A stretch of DNA of 64,000 nucleotides, taken from contig NZ_BCQS01000011.1 of NCBI RefSeq assembly GCF_001552195.1, forward strand, positions 62,001 to 126,000, in the 5' to 3' direction. The stretch comes from Actinomadura latina NBRC 106108. Its GTDB lineage: Bacteria; Actinomycetota; Actinomycetes; Streptosporangiales; Streptosporangiaceae. Below are positions 15,976 to 25,403 of the stretch, piece by piece. Numbering within the stretch: the first letter of the stretch is position 1; every line of letters starts with the position of its first letter. The position numbers and the translations under genes are program-made. The notes beneath the pieces are model-generated. The model worked only from the letters and a program-made list of their open reading frames with translations, was not told where the DNA came from and did not search any database.

Positions 15976-17783
15976 CGGTTCGCCTCCCCGGCGGCCGAGC
16001 CGATGGCGCACGCGGCATTGATCAGTGCCAGGTGGCTCAGCCCCTGGGGCAGGTTGCCCAGGAAGGCGCCGGTGCCCGGCTCGATCTCCTCGGCGTACAG
16101 GCCGACATCGTTGGCCAGCCCGACCAGGTCGTCCATCAGCGCGACGGCCTGGTCGAGGCGCCCGGTGCGGGCGAGGCACTCGGCCAGCCAGAAGGAGCAC
16201 GCCAGGAACGCGCCCTCGGTGCCGGCCAGCCCGTCCTCGCCGGAGTACCGCTCGACGAACGGGCCGTGCCGCAGTTCCCGTCCCACGGCGTCGACCGTGG
16301 CGCGCATGCGGGGATCGCCTGGACGCGCGTAGCCGTGGAGGAGGCCGAGCAGGACGGCGGCGTCGAGTTCCGAGCCGTCGGCGGAGCGCGTGTAGCAGCG
16401 GCGGCGGGAGGAGAAGCAGCGCGTCTCGACGAAGTCGCGTATCTGGGCGCGGACGCGCCGCCAGCGCGCCGAACCCCGGTCCCGGATCAGCCCGCGCTCG
16501 CACAGGTCGACGGCCCGGTCGAGCGCGATCCAGCACATCATCTTCGAATGCGTGAAGTGCAGGGGAGCGCTGCGCACCTCCCAGATTCCCGAGTCCGGCC
16601 GCTGCCAGACGTCGCAGACGAAGTCGGCCAGCTCGGCCAGGCGCCGGGCGAGGTCCGCGTCCAGCCGTCCGGCGGCACCGGCGTACAGCCAGCCGGTCTG
16701 CAGCAGCTCGCCGTAGGTGTCCAGCTGGACCTGGGCGCCCGCCGCGTTCCCGATCCGCACCGGCCTGGAACCGCGGTACCCCCGCAGGGGCAGCGTGCGT
16801 TCCGGGGCGCGGCCGCCGCCGTCCAGCCGGTAGAGCACCCGCAGCCGCGGATGCGTGAGCTGGGTGGCGTGCATGAGCCACCAGAAGTAGGCGTCCGCCT
16901 CGGCCGAGCATCCCAGCCGCAGGAGCGCCTCCAGGGTGAACATCGAGTCGCGGATCCAGGAGAAGCGGTAGTCCCAGTTGCGCTCGCCTCCGATGTGTTC
17001 CGGCAGCGAGGACGTCACCGCGGCGGCGATCGCCCCCGACGGCGCGAAGATCAGGAGCTTGAGCGCCAGCGCGCTGCGAAGGACGGCGTCCCGCCACATC
17101 CCTTGGTAGGACCGGTCCCGCGACCAGCCCTGCCAGGCCGCGATGGTCTGCTCCATACGCGTGTCGCACTCGGAACGGGCCGGCAGGACGAGCGGCTCCT
17201 GGTGCGCGAACGGCATCGCCAGCAGGGCCTGCCGCCCCTGCCCCAGTTCGAGACGGCCATGGATCGCGCCGCCTGCGCACTCCGGCTCGCCCGCGTCCCA
17301 GGTACAGACCGCGAGCGCGTCCCCGCCCGCCACGAACACCGGTACGCCGGCGCGCCGCGCGATGCGTGGACGGCGGGCGCCGTAACCGAATCGCGGCTCC
17401 ACGCTCCAGCGCAGCGGCACGGTCCCGGCCACGCCGTCGAGGCGCCGCTGCAATTCGCGCGCCGGTCCCAGGTTCCCGCCGTCCTCCAGGGTCAGCGCGT
17501 CGGTGACCCGCACGCTGCCGCGGCCGGTGGTGAACGTGGTCTCCAGCACGTTCGTGCCCGGCAGGTACCGGCGCGCGGACGTGAAGGGCTCCGCCGGCTC
17601 CAGCCGGAAGCGGCCGCCTCGGGCGGGGTCCAGGACGGCGGCGAACACCGAGGGGGAGTCCAGGTCCGGCAGTCCCAGCCAGTCCACGGACCCGTCGGCG
17701 GCGATCAGCGCGGCGCTCCGCCCGTCCCCGATCACCGCGTAGTCGCGCAGCCGGACGTAGCCGTCGCTCCGCAGGGCCGTCAT
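15972..17783 (-). CDS. Glycoside hydrolase family 15 (glucoamylase/trehalase-like)
   Basis: This 603-residue cytoplasmic GH15 protein has the N-terminal beta-sandwich domain (about 1-220, opening with YVRLRDYAVIGDGRSAALI) and the (alpha/alpha)6 barrel. Barrel motifs include GGERNWDYRFSWIRDS, GIWEVR and the C-terminal YAEEIEPGTGAFLGNLPQ, whose Glu is at the usual catalytic base position. This architecture matches the mycobacterial GH15 trehalases and related glucoamylases (family knowledge); trehalose or maltooligosaccharides are the likely substrates. No signal peptide is seen. It is followed by a cotranslated membrane protein. Confidence 0.9.
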   Translation of the reverse strand: MTALRSDGYVRLRDYAVIGDGRSAALIAADGSVDWLGLPDLDSPSVFAAVLDPARGGRFRLEPAEPFTSARRYLPGTNVLETTFTTGRGSVRVTDALTLEDGGNLGPARELQRRLDGVAGTVPLRWSVEPRFGYGARRPRIARRAGVPVFVAGGDALAVCTWDAGEPECAGGAIHGRLELGQGRQALLAMPFAHQEPLVLPARSECDTRMEQTIAAWQGWSRDRSYQGMWRDAVLRSALALKLLIFAPSGAIAAAVTSSLPEHIGGERNWDYRFSWIRDSMFTLEALLRLGCSAEADAYFWWLMHATQLTHPRLRVLYRLDGGGRAPERTLPLRGYRGSRPVRIGNAAGAQVQLDTYGELLQTGWLYAGAAGRLDADLARRLAELADFVCDVWQRPDSGIWEVRSAPLHFTHSKMMCWIALDRAVDLCERGLIRDRGSARWRRVRAQIRDFVETRCFSSRRRCYTRSADGSELDAAVLLGLLHGYARPGDPRMRATVDAVGRELRHGPFVERYSGEDGLAGTEGAFLACSFWLAECLARTGRLDQAVALMDDLVGLANDVGLYAEEIEPGTGAFLGNLPQGLSHLALINAACAIGSAAGEANR

Positions 17784-17898
17784 GTGCCCGGACCGTACGA
17801 GCCGTCACCGGGAAGACCGCCGACTTCCATGGACCCATGTTCTCACCCGGTCACAGTCCGTTACCTCCGCCCCCCCGGACCTCACCGGAACGAGCCGG

Positions 17899-20451
17899 TC
17901 ACGGACCGGCGCGCGACCCCGCCACGGCCGGGCGAACCTCGTCGGCATCGGCGTGCTCCGGCGGACGCCGGGCTCCTCCCGCCCTGGACGAGGCGTAGCG
18001 CACGGCCTTCGCCGCGACGGCGGCGTACGCGACGCCGCCCGCGAGGGAGGCGAGCAGCGCCAGGAGTTGCGAACGGTCCTCCAGCAGCGGATAGATCTGC
18101 CAGTGGACCAGGTAGATGTACAGCGAGCCGCCGGCCAGCGGGCCGCCGAGGCGGTTGAGCAGCCGCGTGCTCGGCAGGGCCGGAACCCAGATCAGCAGCA
18201 CCAGGCCGGCGATGACGATGATCTCCCGCACCGGCTCACCGGCGCCGAAGTACCCCGGGACCGTGGCCAGTCCCGCGACGGTCACCAGCGCGCGCCGCCA
18301 CGCGGTCTCCGCCCTGGCCGCCGCCCAGCCGAGAGGGAACAGCCAGAGCGCGGTGATCGCGTCCGGCAGGTCCGTGAGCCCGCCGAAGTCGTAGCGGACG
18401 GTCAGCGCGGTCAGCAGGACGCCGAGGGCGAAACCGAAGGGCGCGCGCCGCTCCGCCCGGTCCAGTGCCGGCACGCTCAGCATCGCGGCCAGCGCGAGCA
18501 GGACGTAGAGGATCACCTCGATGAACCAGTAGTTGCTGTCGAAGCCGAAGGCGCTTCTCAGCAGCAGGGCGTCGACCAGGTGGTAGCCGGCGGTGAGGGG
18601 AGCGGCGAGGGCGATCCAGGCGATGCTCGGCACGGCGATCCGGGCCAGGGCGTCCAGCACGCGCCGGCGGCGTTCCCGCCGGGCGGACGAGGTGAGGTGG
18701 AACCGGGCGAAGTTGAAGCCCGCGACCGCCAGCAGCACGTGTGCGCCGCCCCGGACCGTGAAGAGCCCGATGTGCGAGCCGGCGATGAGGACGATCGCGC
18801 AGGCGCGCAGGGCGATGCCCGTCTCCAGGGTGCGCCGCCCGGTGCGTCCGGCGGGGCGCCGGAGGTCGCGGATGCGCCGCGTCGGCCAGTCCGCGGGCAG
18901 CGTCCCGAGGACGTCCTCCAGTTTCAGCGACATCTCGACGTAGGACAGCGAGTCGCCGCCCAGGCTCACGAAACTGCTGTCGCCGGTGACGCCTGGACGG
19001 CCCAGGATCTGCGCGTACAGGCGGCACAGGTCCGCGGTGGCCTCCGGCTCGGGTCGGGCCAGCCGGAGCACGGCGCCGTGGTCGGGCTTGCCCGTGGGGA
19101 GCCGGGGCAGGTCGGTCAGGACGTGCACGGCGATCACCCGGGCGGGCAGGCCGCACTCCGCCGCCACCAGCCGCGTGACGTACCCCGCGTCGGTGCCCTG
19201 CGCCACCGCGCCCGTGCCGTCCGTGACGGCGACGACCAGGCCCTCGTCGTCGCCGGTGCAGCACGCGGCCAGGCCGTGCCGGGCGAGCAGCGCCTCGACG
19301 CGCTGCGGGTCGATCCGCAGGCCGTAGAGCTTCAGGAACCGGCCGCGCCGCCCGACCACCTCGTAGAGCCCGTCCGGGAGGCGCCGCGCGACATCGCCCG
19401 TGCGCAGTTCCGCGACGGTGCGGCCGAGGGCCAGGTCGGCGGGTCCCTCGGCGTATCCGAGCATGACGTTCGGCCCGGAGTACACCAGTTCCCCGGTGTC
19501 CGGGCCGGGCCGGTCCGGCAGCGGCTCCAGCCGGAAGGACCCGCCCGGGATCGGGACGCCGATCGCCTGCGGGCGGGAGGCCGCGAGGTCCGGCGGCAGG
19601 TAGGCCATGCGGGCGGTCGCCTCGGTCTGGCCGTACATGACGACGAGGTCCCAGCCGCGCCGCCGGCCGAGCGCCGCGTAGCGCGCCACGCGGTCGGGCG
19701 CCAGCCGGCCGCCCGCCTGGGTGACGTACCGCAGATGCGGAAGCCGCATGCCGGGGAAGCCGACCCGGTCCAGCAGCTCGAAGGTGTAGGGGACGCCCGC
19801 CAGGGCCGTCCCCCGCGCGTCGCGGAACAGCGTCCAGAACCGGTCGTCGGTCACCGAGAGGTCGGTGAGGATCAGCGCCGCCCCGCGCAGCAGATGGCTG
19901 TTGATGACCGACAGGCCGTAGCAGTAGTACATCGGCAGCGTCGTCGCGGCGCGGTCGTCGTCCCGGATCTCCAGGTACTCGGCGATGGACGCCGCGTTCG
20001 ACTGGAGGTTCTCGTGCGACAGCCGGACGAGTTTCGGCGCGCCTGTCGACCCGGACGTGCTGAGCAGCAGCGCGAGGTCGGGATGCAGCGTGTGCGCGGA
20101 GCCCGCGCGCCGCTCGTCGAGCGTGCCGTCCGGGAGCGCCACGACGTCCGGGTCGTAGGCGTCGACCAGCGACTCCAGGCTGCCGGGACGGTCATGGGGG
20201 ACCAGCAGGACGGGGTGGCCGGCCGCCAGCGCCGCCAGGTAGACGACGAGCGACTCGACCGTGTTGGCGCCGGCGAGCAGCAGGAGCCGCCGTCCGGGGC
20301 CGAGGCGCCGGGCGGTGGCCGCCACCCGCTCGGCCAGCTCCCGGTAGGTGAGCGTGCCGCCGGCGGTGATGATCGCCGTCCGGTCGGTGTGGCAGGCCAG
20401 CTCCCGGGCGAACAGGACGGTCGCTGGCCCCAGCTGGGGGGTGATGCTCAC
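17899..20451 (-). CDS. Adenylation-carrier-acyltransferase_3 fusion (NRPS-like)
   Basis: This is an 850-residue single-module protein. Residues 1-420 are an AMP-binding domain: LSTSGSTGAPKLVRLS (A3), MYGQTEATARM (A5), LRTGDVARR (A7) and the core lysine region PTGKPDHG. A carrier domain follows (LGGDSLSYVEMSLKLED, phosphopantetheine serine), then a multi-helix acyltransferase_3 membrane domain (about 545-820). It should activate an acid, tether it, and transfer it by a membrane-embedded acyltransferase. The ATG-like first codon of the open frame (20469) is a TTG, so GTG 20451 is preferred. An IdeR-like box lies directly upstream, shared with the divergent iron transporter. The acceptor is unknown. 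Confidence 0.88.
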   Translation of the reverse strand: MSITPQLGPATVLFARELACHTDRTAIITAGGTLTYRELAERVAATARRLGPGRRLLLLAGANTVESLVVYLAALAAGHPVLLVPHDRPGSLESLVDAYDPDVVALPDGTLDERRAGSAHTLHPDLALLLSTSGSTGAPKLVRLSHENLQSNAASIAEYLEIRDDDRAATTLPMYYCYGLSVINSHLLRGAALILTDLSVTDDRFWTLFRDARGTALAGVPYTFELLDRVGFPGMRLPHLRYVTQAGGRLAPDRVARYAALGRRRGWDLVVMYGQTEATARMAYLPPDLAASRPQAIGVPIPGGSFRLEPLPDRPGPDTGELVYSGPNVMLGYAEGPADLALGRTVAELRTGDVARRLPDGLYEVVGRRGRFLKLYGLRIDPQRVEALLARHGLAACCTGDDEGLVVAVTDGTGAVAQGTDAGYVTRLVAAECGLPARVIAVHVLTDLPRLPTGKPDHGAVLRLARPEPEATADLCRLYAQILGRPGVTGDSSFVSLGGDSLSYVEMSLKLEDVLGTLPADWPTRRIRDLRRPAGRTGRRTLETGIALRACAIVLIAGSHIGLFTVRGGAHVLLAVAGFNFARFHLTSSARRERRRRVLDALARIAVPSIAWIALAAPLTAGYHLVDALLLRSAFGFDSNYWFIEVILYVLLALAAMLSVPALDRAERRAPFGFALGVLLTALTVRYDFGGLTDLPDAITALWLFPLGWAAARAETAWRRALVTVAGLATVPGYFGAGEPVREIIVIAGLVLLIWVPALPSTRLLNRLGGPLAGGSLYIYLVHWQIYPLLEDRSQLLALLASLAGGVAYAAVAAKAVRYASSRAGGARRPPEHADADEVRPAVAGSRAGP

Positions 20452-20461
20452 CCGGTGTATC

Positions 20462-20480
20462 TTAGGCAAGGCTTACCTTG
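20462..20480. promoter_or_regulatory. IdeR/DtxR-like iron box in a divergent promoter
   Basis: TTAGGCAAGGCTTACCTTG matches the 19-bp iron-box consensus TTAGGTTAGGCTAACCTAA at 14 positions, keeping the AGG and ACCT cores. It sits 11 bases upstream of the GTG of the adenylation-fusion gene and 38 bases upstream of the iron-binding lipoprotein start, so one metal-responsive repressor could control both. Confidence 0.8.
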
Positions 20481-20518
20481 CCGCCAAAATGGTCAGAATG
20501 CCAGACCCGAGGGACATC

Positions 20519-21535
20519 ATGCGAAACCCCCTGCGCCGTATCACGTCCGTATGCGCCACGGTGATCCTCCTGATTCCGCTCGCCGCGGCCTGCGGCATCG
20601 GGTCGGAGGCCGGCCTCGTCATCTACTCCGGCCGCAACGAGGGACTCGTCAAACCGCTGCTGGACAAGCTGGAGAAGGCCATCGGCACCGACGTCGAGGT
20701 CCGGTACGGCGCCAGCGCCGAACTGTCCGCGCAGATCATGGAGGAGGGCGGCAAGACCAAGGCCGACCTGTTCTTCTCCCAGGACGCGGGGGCGCTCGGC
20801 GCCCTCGCCAAGCAGGGGCGTCTGGACAGGCTGCCCCAGCCGACCCTCGGCAAGGTCGCCGAGCGGTACCGGGGGAGCGGCGGCGACTGGGTCGGCCTCT
20901 CCGGCCGCGTCCGGGTGCTGGCCTACCACCCCGGCCAGGTCGCCGAGGCGCCCGACAGCGTGCGCGACCTCGTCAAGCCGGAGTGGAAGGGGAAGGTCGG
21001 CTACGCGCCGACCAACGCGTCCTTCCAGGCGTTCGTCACCGGGATGCGGGTCCTGGACGGCGACGAGGCCACCCGCGCGTGGCTCAAGGGGCTGAAGGCG
21101 AACGGGGTCAAGGCGTACGACAACAACATCGCCGTGCTGGACGCGGTGAACTCCGGGCAGGTCGCCCTCGGGCTGATCAACCACTACTACTGGTACGAGA
21201 AGGCCGCCGAGAAGGGGGCGGGGAGCGTCACCGCCAAACTGCACTACCTTCCCGGCGGCGACCCCGGCGCGCTGATCAACGTCGCGGGTGTCGGCGTGCT
21301 CAAGGGCGGCGAGCACCGCCCGGCGGCGCTGAAGGCGGTCGACTTCCTGCTCTCCAAGGAGGCGCAGACCTACTTCAGCGACGAGACGAAGGAGTACCCG
21401 CTGGCCTCCGGCGTCGCGAGCACGGTTCCGGGGCTGCCGCCGCTGGACTCGCTGAAGGCCCCCGAGATCGACCTCGGCGACCTCGAGTCGCTCCAGCAGA
21501 CCCTGACGATGCTGCGGGAAGCCGGAATGGTCTGA
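20519..21535 (+). CDS. Fe3+ ABC transporter substrate-binding lipoprotein
   Basis: This 338-residue FbpA/FutA-family iron-binding protein starts at ATG 20519, after GAGGG. The lipoprotein signal ends with lipobox LAAAC near residue 21. Mature features include LVIYSGRNEGLVKPLLDKLE, the ADLFFSQDAGAL hinge region, and the iron-coordinating tyrosine pair in INHYYWYEK. It delivers ferric iron to the permease encoded next (start 4 bases after its stop). Control by the IdeR-like box is expected under iron limitation. Confidence 0.93.
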   Translation: MRNPLRRITSVCATVILLIPLAAACGIGSEAGLVIYSGRNEGLVKPLLDKLEKAIGTDVEVRYGASAELSAQIMEEGGKTKADLFFSQDAGALGALAKQGRLDRLPQPTLGKVAERYRGSGGDWVGLSGRVRVLAYHPGQVAEAPDSVRDLVKPEWKGKVGYAPTNASFQAFVTGMRVLDGDEATRAWLKGLKANGVKAYDNNIAVLDAVNSGQVALGLINHYYWYEKAAEKGAGSVTAKLHYLPGGDPGALINVAGVGVLKGGEHRPAALKAVDFLLSKEAQTYFSDETKEYPLASGVASTVPGLPPLDSLKAPEIDLGDLESLQQTLTMLREAGMV

Positions 21536-21539
21536 CCGG

Positions 21540-23048
21540 ATGACCACCCGCGCCCCCTGGGTCCTGCTCGCTCCGGCGTGCCTGGCCGGCGCCCTCGCCC
21601 TGCTGCCGCTCGGCTACCTCGCCGTGCGCGCGCTGGAGCGCGGCGCCGGCTTCGCCTGGAGCGTCGTCACCACCGAGGCCACCGCCCTGCTCATGGGCCG
21701 CAGCCTCGCGCTGGCGGCCGTGGTGGTGGCGGCCTGCCTGCTGCTGGGCGTCTCACTCGCCTGGCTGACCGCCCGCACCACGCTGCCCGGCGCCCCCGCC
21801 TGGGCGGTGCTCGTCACCCTGCCGCTGGCCGTGCCGAGCTACGTGGCCGCCTTCGCCTGGCTGTCCGCGGTCCCGGACATTGCCGGGTTCGCCGGGTCGG
21901 CGGTGACGCTGACCCTCGTCAGCTACCCGTACGTGTACCTGCCCGTCACCGCGGCGCTGCGCGGGATCGACCCGGCGCAGGAGGAGGCGTCCAGGTCCCT
22001 CGGCGCGGGCCCGGCGCGGACGTTCCTCCGCGTCACCCTCCCGCAGCTGCGGCCGGCGGCGGCCGGCGGCGCGCTGCTGGTCGCGCTGTACGTCCTGTCG
22101 GACTTCGGCGCCGTGTCGCTCATGCGGTACGACACCTTCACCCGCGGCATCTACACCTCCTACCAGGCGAGCTTCGACCGCACCCCGGCCGCCGCCCTGA
22201 GCGTCGTCCTGGTGGCCATGACCGTGGCCCTCGTCGCGCTGGAGACCCGCACGCGCGGACGGCGCGGGCACGCCAGGACGGGAAGCGGAACGGCCCGCCC
22301 CTCCGTCCCGGTCCCTCTCGGCCGGACGAGGGTCCCCGCCCTGGCGTGGTGCGGGACGGTCGTCGCCGCCGCCGTCGCCTTCCCGCTGGCCACGCTCGCC
22401 TACTGGCTGGTGACGGGGAACCGCTCCACCTGGGACCCCGCCGGGCTCGCCGGCACGGCGGGCGTCACTCTCGCCGTGGCCGCGGCCGGAGCCGGGCTCA
22501 CCGCCGCGCTCGCGCTCCCCGTCGGCGTCGTCGCGGCCCGCTACCGCGGACGGCTTCCGGACCTGCTGGAGCAGGCCGCCTACGCCGGGCACGCCCTCCC
22601 CGGCATCACCGTCGCCCTGGCGATGGTGTTCTTCGCGATCCGCTACGCCGCCCCGCTCTACCAGGAACTGCCGCTGCTGGTCTGCGCCTACGCGGTCCTG
22701 TTCCTGCCGCTCGCGGTCGGCGCCACCCGCGCCGCCGTCCTGCAGTCGCCGCCGCTCCTGGAGGACGTCGCCCGCTCCCTCGGCCGCGGGCCGCTGCGCG
22801 TCCTGCGGGCCGTGACGGTGCCGCTGGCCGCCCCCGGCATCGCGGCCGGCACGGCGCTGACCTTCGTGGTCTGCATGAAGGAACTGCCGGCCACCCTGCT
22901 CCTTCGTCCCACCGGCATGGACACGCTCGCCACACGGCTCTGGACGGAGACCGGTGTCGCGTCCTACGCCGACGCCGCGCCGTACGCCGCCGCGCTGATC
23001 CTGCTCGCGGCCGTCCCCTCCTACCTCCTCGGGAGGCAGCGCACATGA
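21540..23048 (+). CDS. Fe3+ ABC transporter permease
   Basis: This 502-residue FbpB-type permease has two fused transmembrane halves, each with a binding-protein-dependent inner-membrane signature: EEASRSLGAGPARTFLRVTLP near residue 150, and a second copy EDVARSLGRGPLRVLRAVTVP near residue 410. These loops contact the ATPase. It starts at ATG 21540, directly behind the lipoprotein gene, and overlaps the ATPase gene by 4 bases (ATGA). It forms the membrane channel for ferric iron uptake. Confidence 0.92.
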   Translation: MTTRAPWVLLAPACLAGALALLPLGYLAVRALERGAGFAWSVVTTEATALLMGRSLALAAVVVAACLLLGVSLAWLTARTTLPGAPAWAVLVTLPLAVPSYVAAFAWLSAVPDIAGFAGSAVTLTLVSYPYVYLPVTAALRGIDPAQEEASRSLGAGPARTFLRVTLPQLRPAAAGGALLVALYVLSDFGAVSLMRYDTFTRGIYTSYQASFDRTPAAALSVVLVAMTVALVALETRTRGRRGHARTGSGTARPSVPVPLGRTRVPALAWCGTVVAAAVAFPLATLAYWLVTGNRSTWDPAGLAGTAGVTLAVAAAGAGLTAALALPVGVVAARYRGRLPDLLEQAAYAGHALPGITVALAMVFFAIRYAAPLYQELPLLVCAYAVLFLPLAVGATRAAVLQSPPLLEDVARSLGRGPLRVLRAVTVPLAAPGIAAGTALTFVVCMKELPATLLLRPTGMDTLATRLWTETGVASYADAAPYAAALILLAAVPSYLLGRQRT

Positions 23049-24100
23049 CCGACCTGACGATCGAGGGCCTGACCAAGGCGTACGGCCCGGACGCGACCGT
23101 CCTGGACGGGCTCGACCTCACCGTCCCCGGCGGCTCGCTGGCGGCCGTCCTCGGCCCCTCCGGCTGCGGGAAGACCACGCTGCTCCGCGTCATCGCGGGC
23201 TTCCTGCGCGCCGACGCGGGGACCGTCGCCGTGGGCGGACGCCGCCTGACCGGCCCCGGAGAGCACGTCCCCCCGGAACGCCGCCGCATCGGCATCGTGC
23301 CGCAGGAGGGCGCGCTGTTCCCCCACCTGAGCGTCGCCCGCAACGTCGCCTTCGGCGTCCGGGACCGGACCGCGCGCCGCCGCCGCACCGAGGAGATGCT
23401 CGAACTGGTGGGCCTGGCCGGATACGGCGGGCGGATGCCGCACGAACTGTCCGGCGGGCAGCAGCAGCGGGTCGCGCTGGCCCGCGCCCTCGCGCCCGAG
23501 CCGGGGCTGGTCCTCCTCGACGAACCGTTCAACGCCCTGGACAGCGCGCTGCGCGCCGGGCTGCGCGCCGACGTCCGCGCGGCCCTCCGCGCCCTCGGGG
23601 CCACCGCCCTCCTCGTCACCCACGACCAGCAGGAGGCCCTGTCCGTCGCCGACCTCGTCGCCGTCGTCCATGACGGGCGGGTCGCCCAGTGCGGTTCGCC
23701 GCAGGACGTCTACGGCCGCCCCGCCGACCCTTGGGTCGCCGGCTTCGTCGGCGACGCCGTCCTGCTCCCCGGCGCCGCCGAGAACGGCACGGCCGCGACC
23801 GCGCTCGGCACGGTGGAACTCCTCGCGTCCGCCGGAACCCTCCTCCAGGGCACCGTGATCCTGCGTCCCGAACAGCTGCGGCTCACCGAACCCGGTGACG
23901 CGGCCCCGGCCGGGACGGTCACCGACGTCCGCTACTACGGCCACGACGCCATGGTCACCGTCACCGTGGACGGCCTCGACCAGTCCGTCGACATCCGCGT
24001 GGACGGGCACGTGAGTCTCCGCCCCGGCGACCGGGCCGGCGTCCACGTCACCGGACGGGCCGTCTTCCACGGGGGCCCGCACGAGCCCACGGCCGGCTGA
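23045..24100 (+). CDS. Fe3+ ABC transporter ATP-binding protein
   Basis: This 351-residue FbpC-type ATPase has Walker A GPSGCGKTT at 37-45, Q-loop VPQEGALFPHL, signature LSGGQQQRV, Walker B LVLLDEPF and the switch histidine in LLVTHDQQEAL. A C-terminal TOBE-like domain (about 240-350) is present. ATG 23045 overlaps the permease stop as ATGA. It completes a three-gene iron importer operon likely repressed by iron through the box at 20462. Confidence 0.93.
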   Translation: MTDLTIEGLTKAYGPDATVLDGLDLTVPGGSLAAVLGPSGCGKTTLLRVIAGFLRADAGTVAVGGRRLTGPGEHVPPERRRIGIVPQEGALFPHLSVARNVAFGVRDRTARRRRTEEMLELVGLAGYGGRMPHELSGGQQQRVALARALAPEPGLVLLDEPFNALDSALRAGLRADVRAALRALGATALLVTHDQQEALSVADLVAVVHDGRVAQCGSPQDVYGRPADPWVAGFVGDAVLLPGAAENGTAATALGTVELLASAGTLLQGTVILRPEQLRLTEPGDAAPAGTVTDVRYYGHDAMVTVTVDGLDQSVDIRVDGHVSLRPGDRAGVHVTGRAVFHGGPHEPTAG

Positions 24101-24130
24101 CGGAGCACGCCGCCGGCCCGATCGTCGCGC

Positions 24131-25357
24131 TCATGCCCGGCCGGCGGTGGCGAGCGAGGCCAGGTCCGCCTCGGCGAGTTCCGCGGCGGACGTCCTCGCG
24201 CGGTTGTCGACCAGCGCCTGGAGCGCGTCGCCGTGGTCCCAGGAGTTGACGTTGAGGGCCGCGGTGATCCGCCCTTCGCGGAGCCAGAATGCGAGGAACT
24301 CGCGGGAGGACGGGTCGCCGCGCACCACCAGTTCGTCGGTGGCGGGGTTGGCCAGGCCCCGGTATTCGCAGCCCAGGTCGTACTGGTCGGAGAAGAAGAA
24401 CGGGCTGGCGGTGTAGGCGGCGTCGTCCCCGAGGAGGCCGCCGGCGGCGTGCGCGCCCTGCCGCTTGGCGTTGTCCCAGTGCTCGATGCGCACCAGGCCC
24501 CCATAGCGGGGGTGCTCGTGGGCGGCGATGTCGCCGGCGGCGAAGATGTCCGGGGCCGAGGTGCGCAGCGCCGCGTCGACGACGACCCCGCCCGCCGCCA
24601 GCTCCAGACCGGCCTGTTCGGCCAGTTCGATGCGGGGCGTCGCGCCGACGCCGACCACGACCGTGTCGGCGGGCAGCTCGCTGCCGTCGTCTAGCCGTAC
24701 CACCTGGGCGCCGCCGTGGTCGGAGAGCCCGGTCGCCGTGACGCCGGGGCGCAGCGTCACGCCGTGGTCGGCGTGCAGGTCGTGGAACACGGCCCCGATC
24801 CGGCCGCCGAGCACCCGCTGCAACGGCTGCGGCAGCGGGTCGGCCATGGTGACCCGCGCTCCGCGAGTGCGGGCGGCGGCGGCGACCTCGCAGCCGATCC
24901 AGCCCGCACCGACGACCACCACCCGGGCGTCTTCGGTCAGCCTCTCCCGCAGCGCCAGCGCGTCGTCGAGGGTGCGCAGCCGGTGCACGCCGGGGGCGTC
25001 GAAGCCCGGCAGGGTCCGCGGCCGGGACCCGGTGGCCAGCAGCAGCCGGTCGTACCCGTGTTCGTCGCCCCGGGCGTCGACGACGACGTGCTCGGCCGGA
25101 CGCAACGCGGTGATCGTGGTGTCGCGGCGCAGCTCGATCCCGTGATCGGCGTAGTAGCCGGCCTCCCGTACCCAGTCCGGTTCGTCGGTCTTGCCCAGCA
25201 GGATGCCCTTGGACAGCGGCGGCAGCTCGTAGGGTGCGTGCGACTCCCGCCCGAACAGCGTCACCTCGCCCTCGAAGCCCCGTTCGCGGAGTGCGGCGGC
25301 GGCCGACGCCCCGGCCAGCCCGGCCCCCACGATCACGATTCGCCGCGGTGTGCTCAT
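24131..25357 (-). CDS. FAD/NAD-dependent ferredoxin reductase-like oxidoreductase
   Basis: This 408-residue protein has two dinucleotide-binding motifs, IVIVGAGLAGASAAAALR (FAD, residues 6-23) and VVVVGAGWIGCEVAAAAR (NAD(P)H, about 145-162), the GDIAAHEHPRYG segment, and a C-terminal reductase domain ending in alternating Ala/Glu. It resembles rubredoxin/putidaredoxin-type reductases that feed electrons to monooxygenases. ATG 25357 has GGGAGG at a good distance. It is downstream of folE on the same strand, with a 46-bp gap. No partner ferredoxin gene is adjacent. Confidence 0.88.
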   Translation of the reverse strand: MSTPRRIVIVGAGLAGASAAAALRERGFEGEVTLFGRESHAPYELPPLSKGILLGKTDEPDWVREAGYYADHGIELRRDTTITALRPAEHVVVDARGDEHGYDRLLLATGSRPRTLPGFDAPGVHRLRTLDDALALRERLTEDARVVVVGAGWIGCEVAAAARTRGARVTMADPLPQPLQRVLGGRIGAVFHDLHADHGVTLRPGVTATGLSDHGGAQVVRLDDGSELPADTVVVGVGATPRIELAEQAGLELAAGGVVVDAALRTSAPDIFAAGDIAAHEHPRYGGLVRIEHWDNAKRQGAHAAGGLLGDDAAYTASPFFFSDQYDLGCEYRGLANPATDELVVRGDPSSREFLAFWLREGRITAALNVNSWDHGDALQALVDNRARTSAAELAEADLASLATAGRA

Positions 25358-25403
25358 CATTTGCCTCCCAGTCATCTCGTTCTGTTGATCGCGACGGGCC
25401 GTG

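Noticed and set aside
20452..20469. TTG start six codons upstream of the adenylation fusion gene
   Set aside because: It would place the start inside the iron box; GTG 20451 is more likely.
15933..21543. Long plus-strand frames over the GH15 and adenylation genes
   Set aside because: Composition is shadow-like; the minus-strand genes have complete domains.
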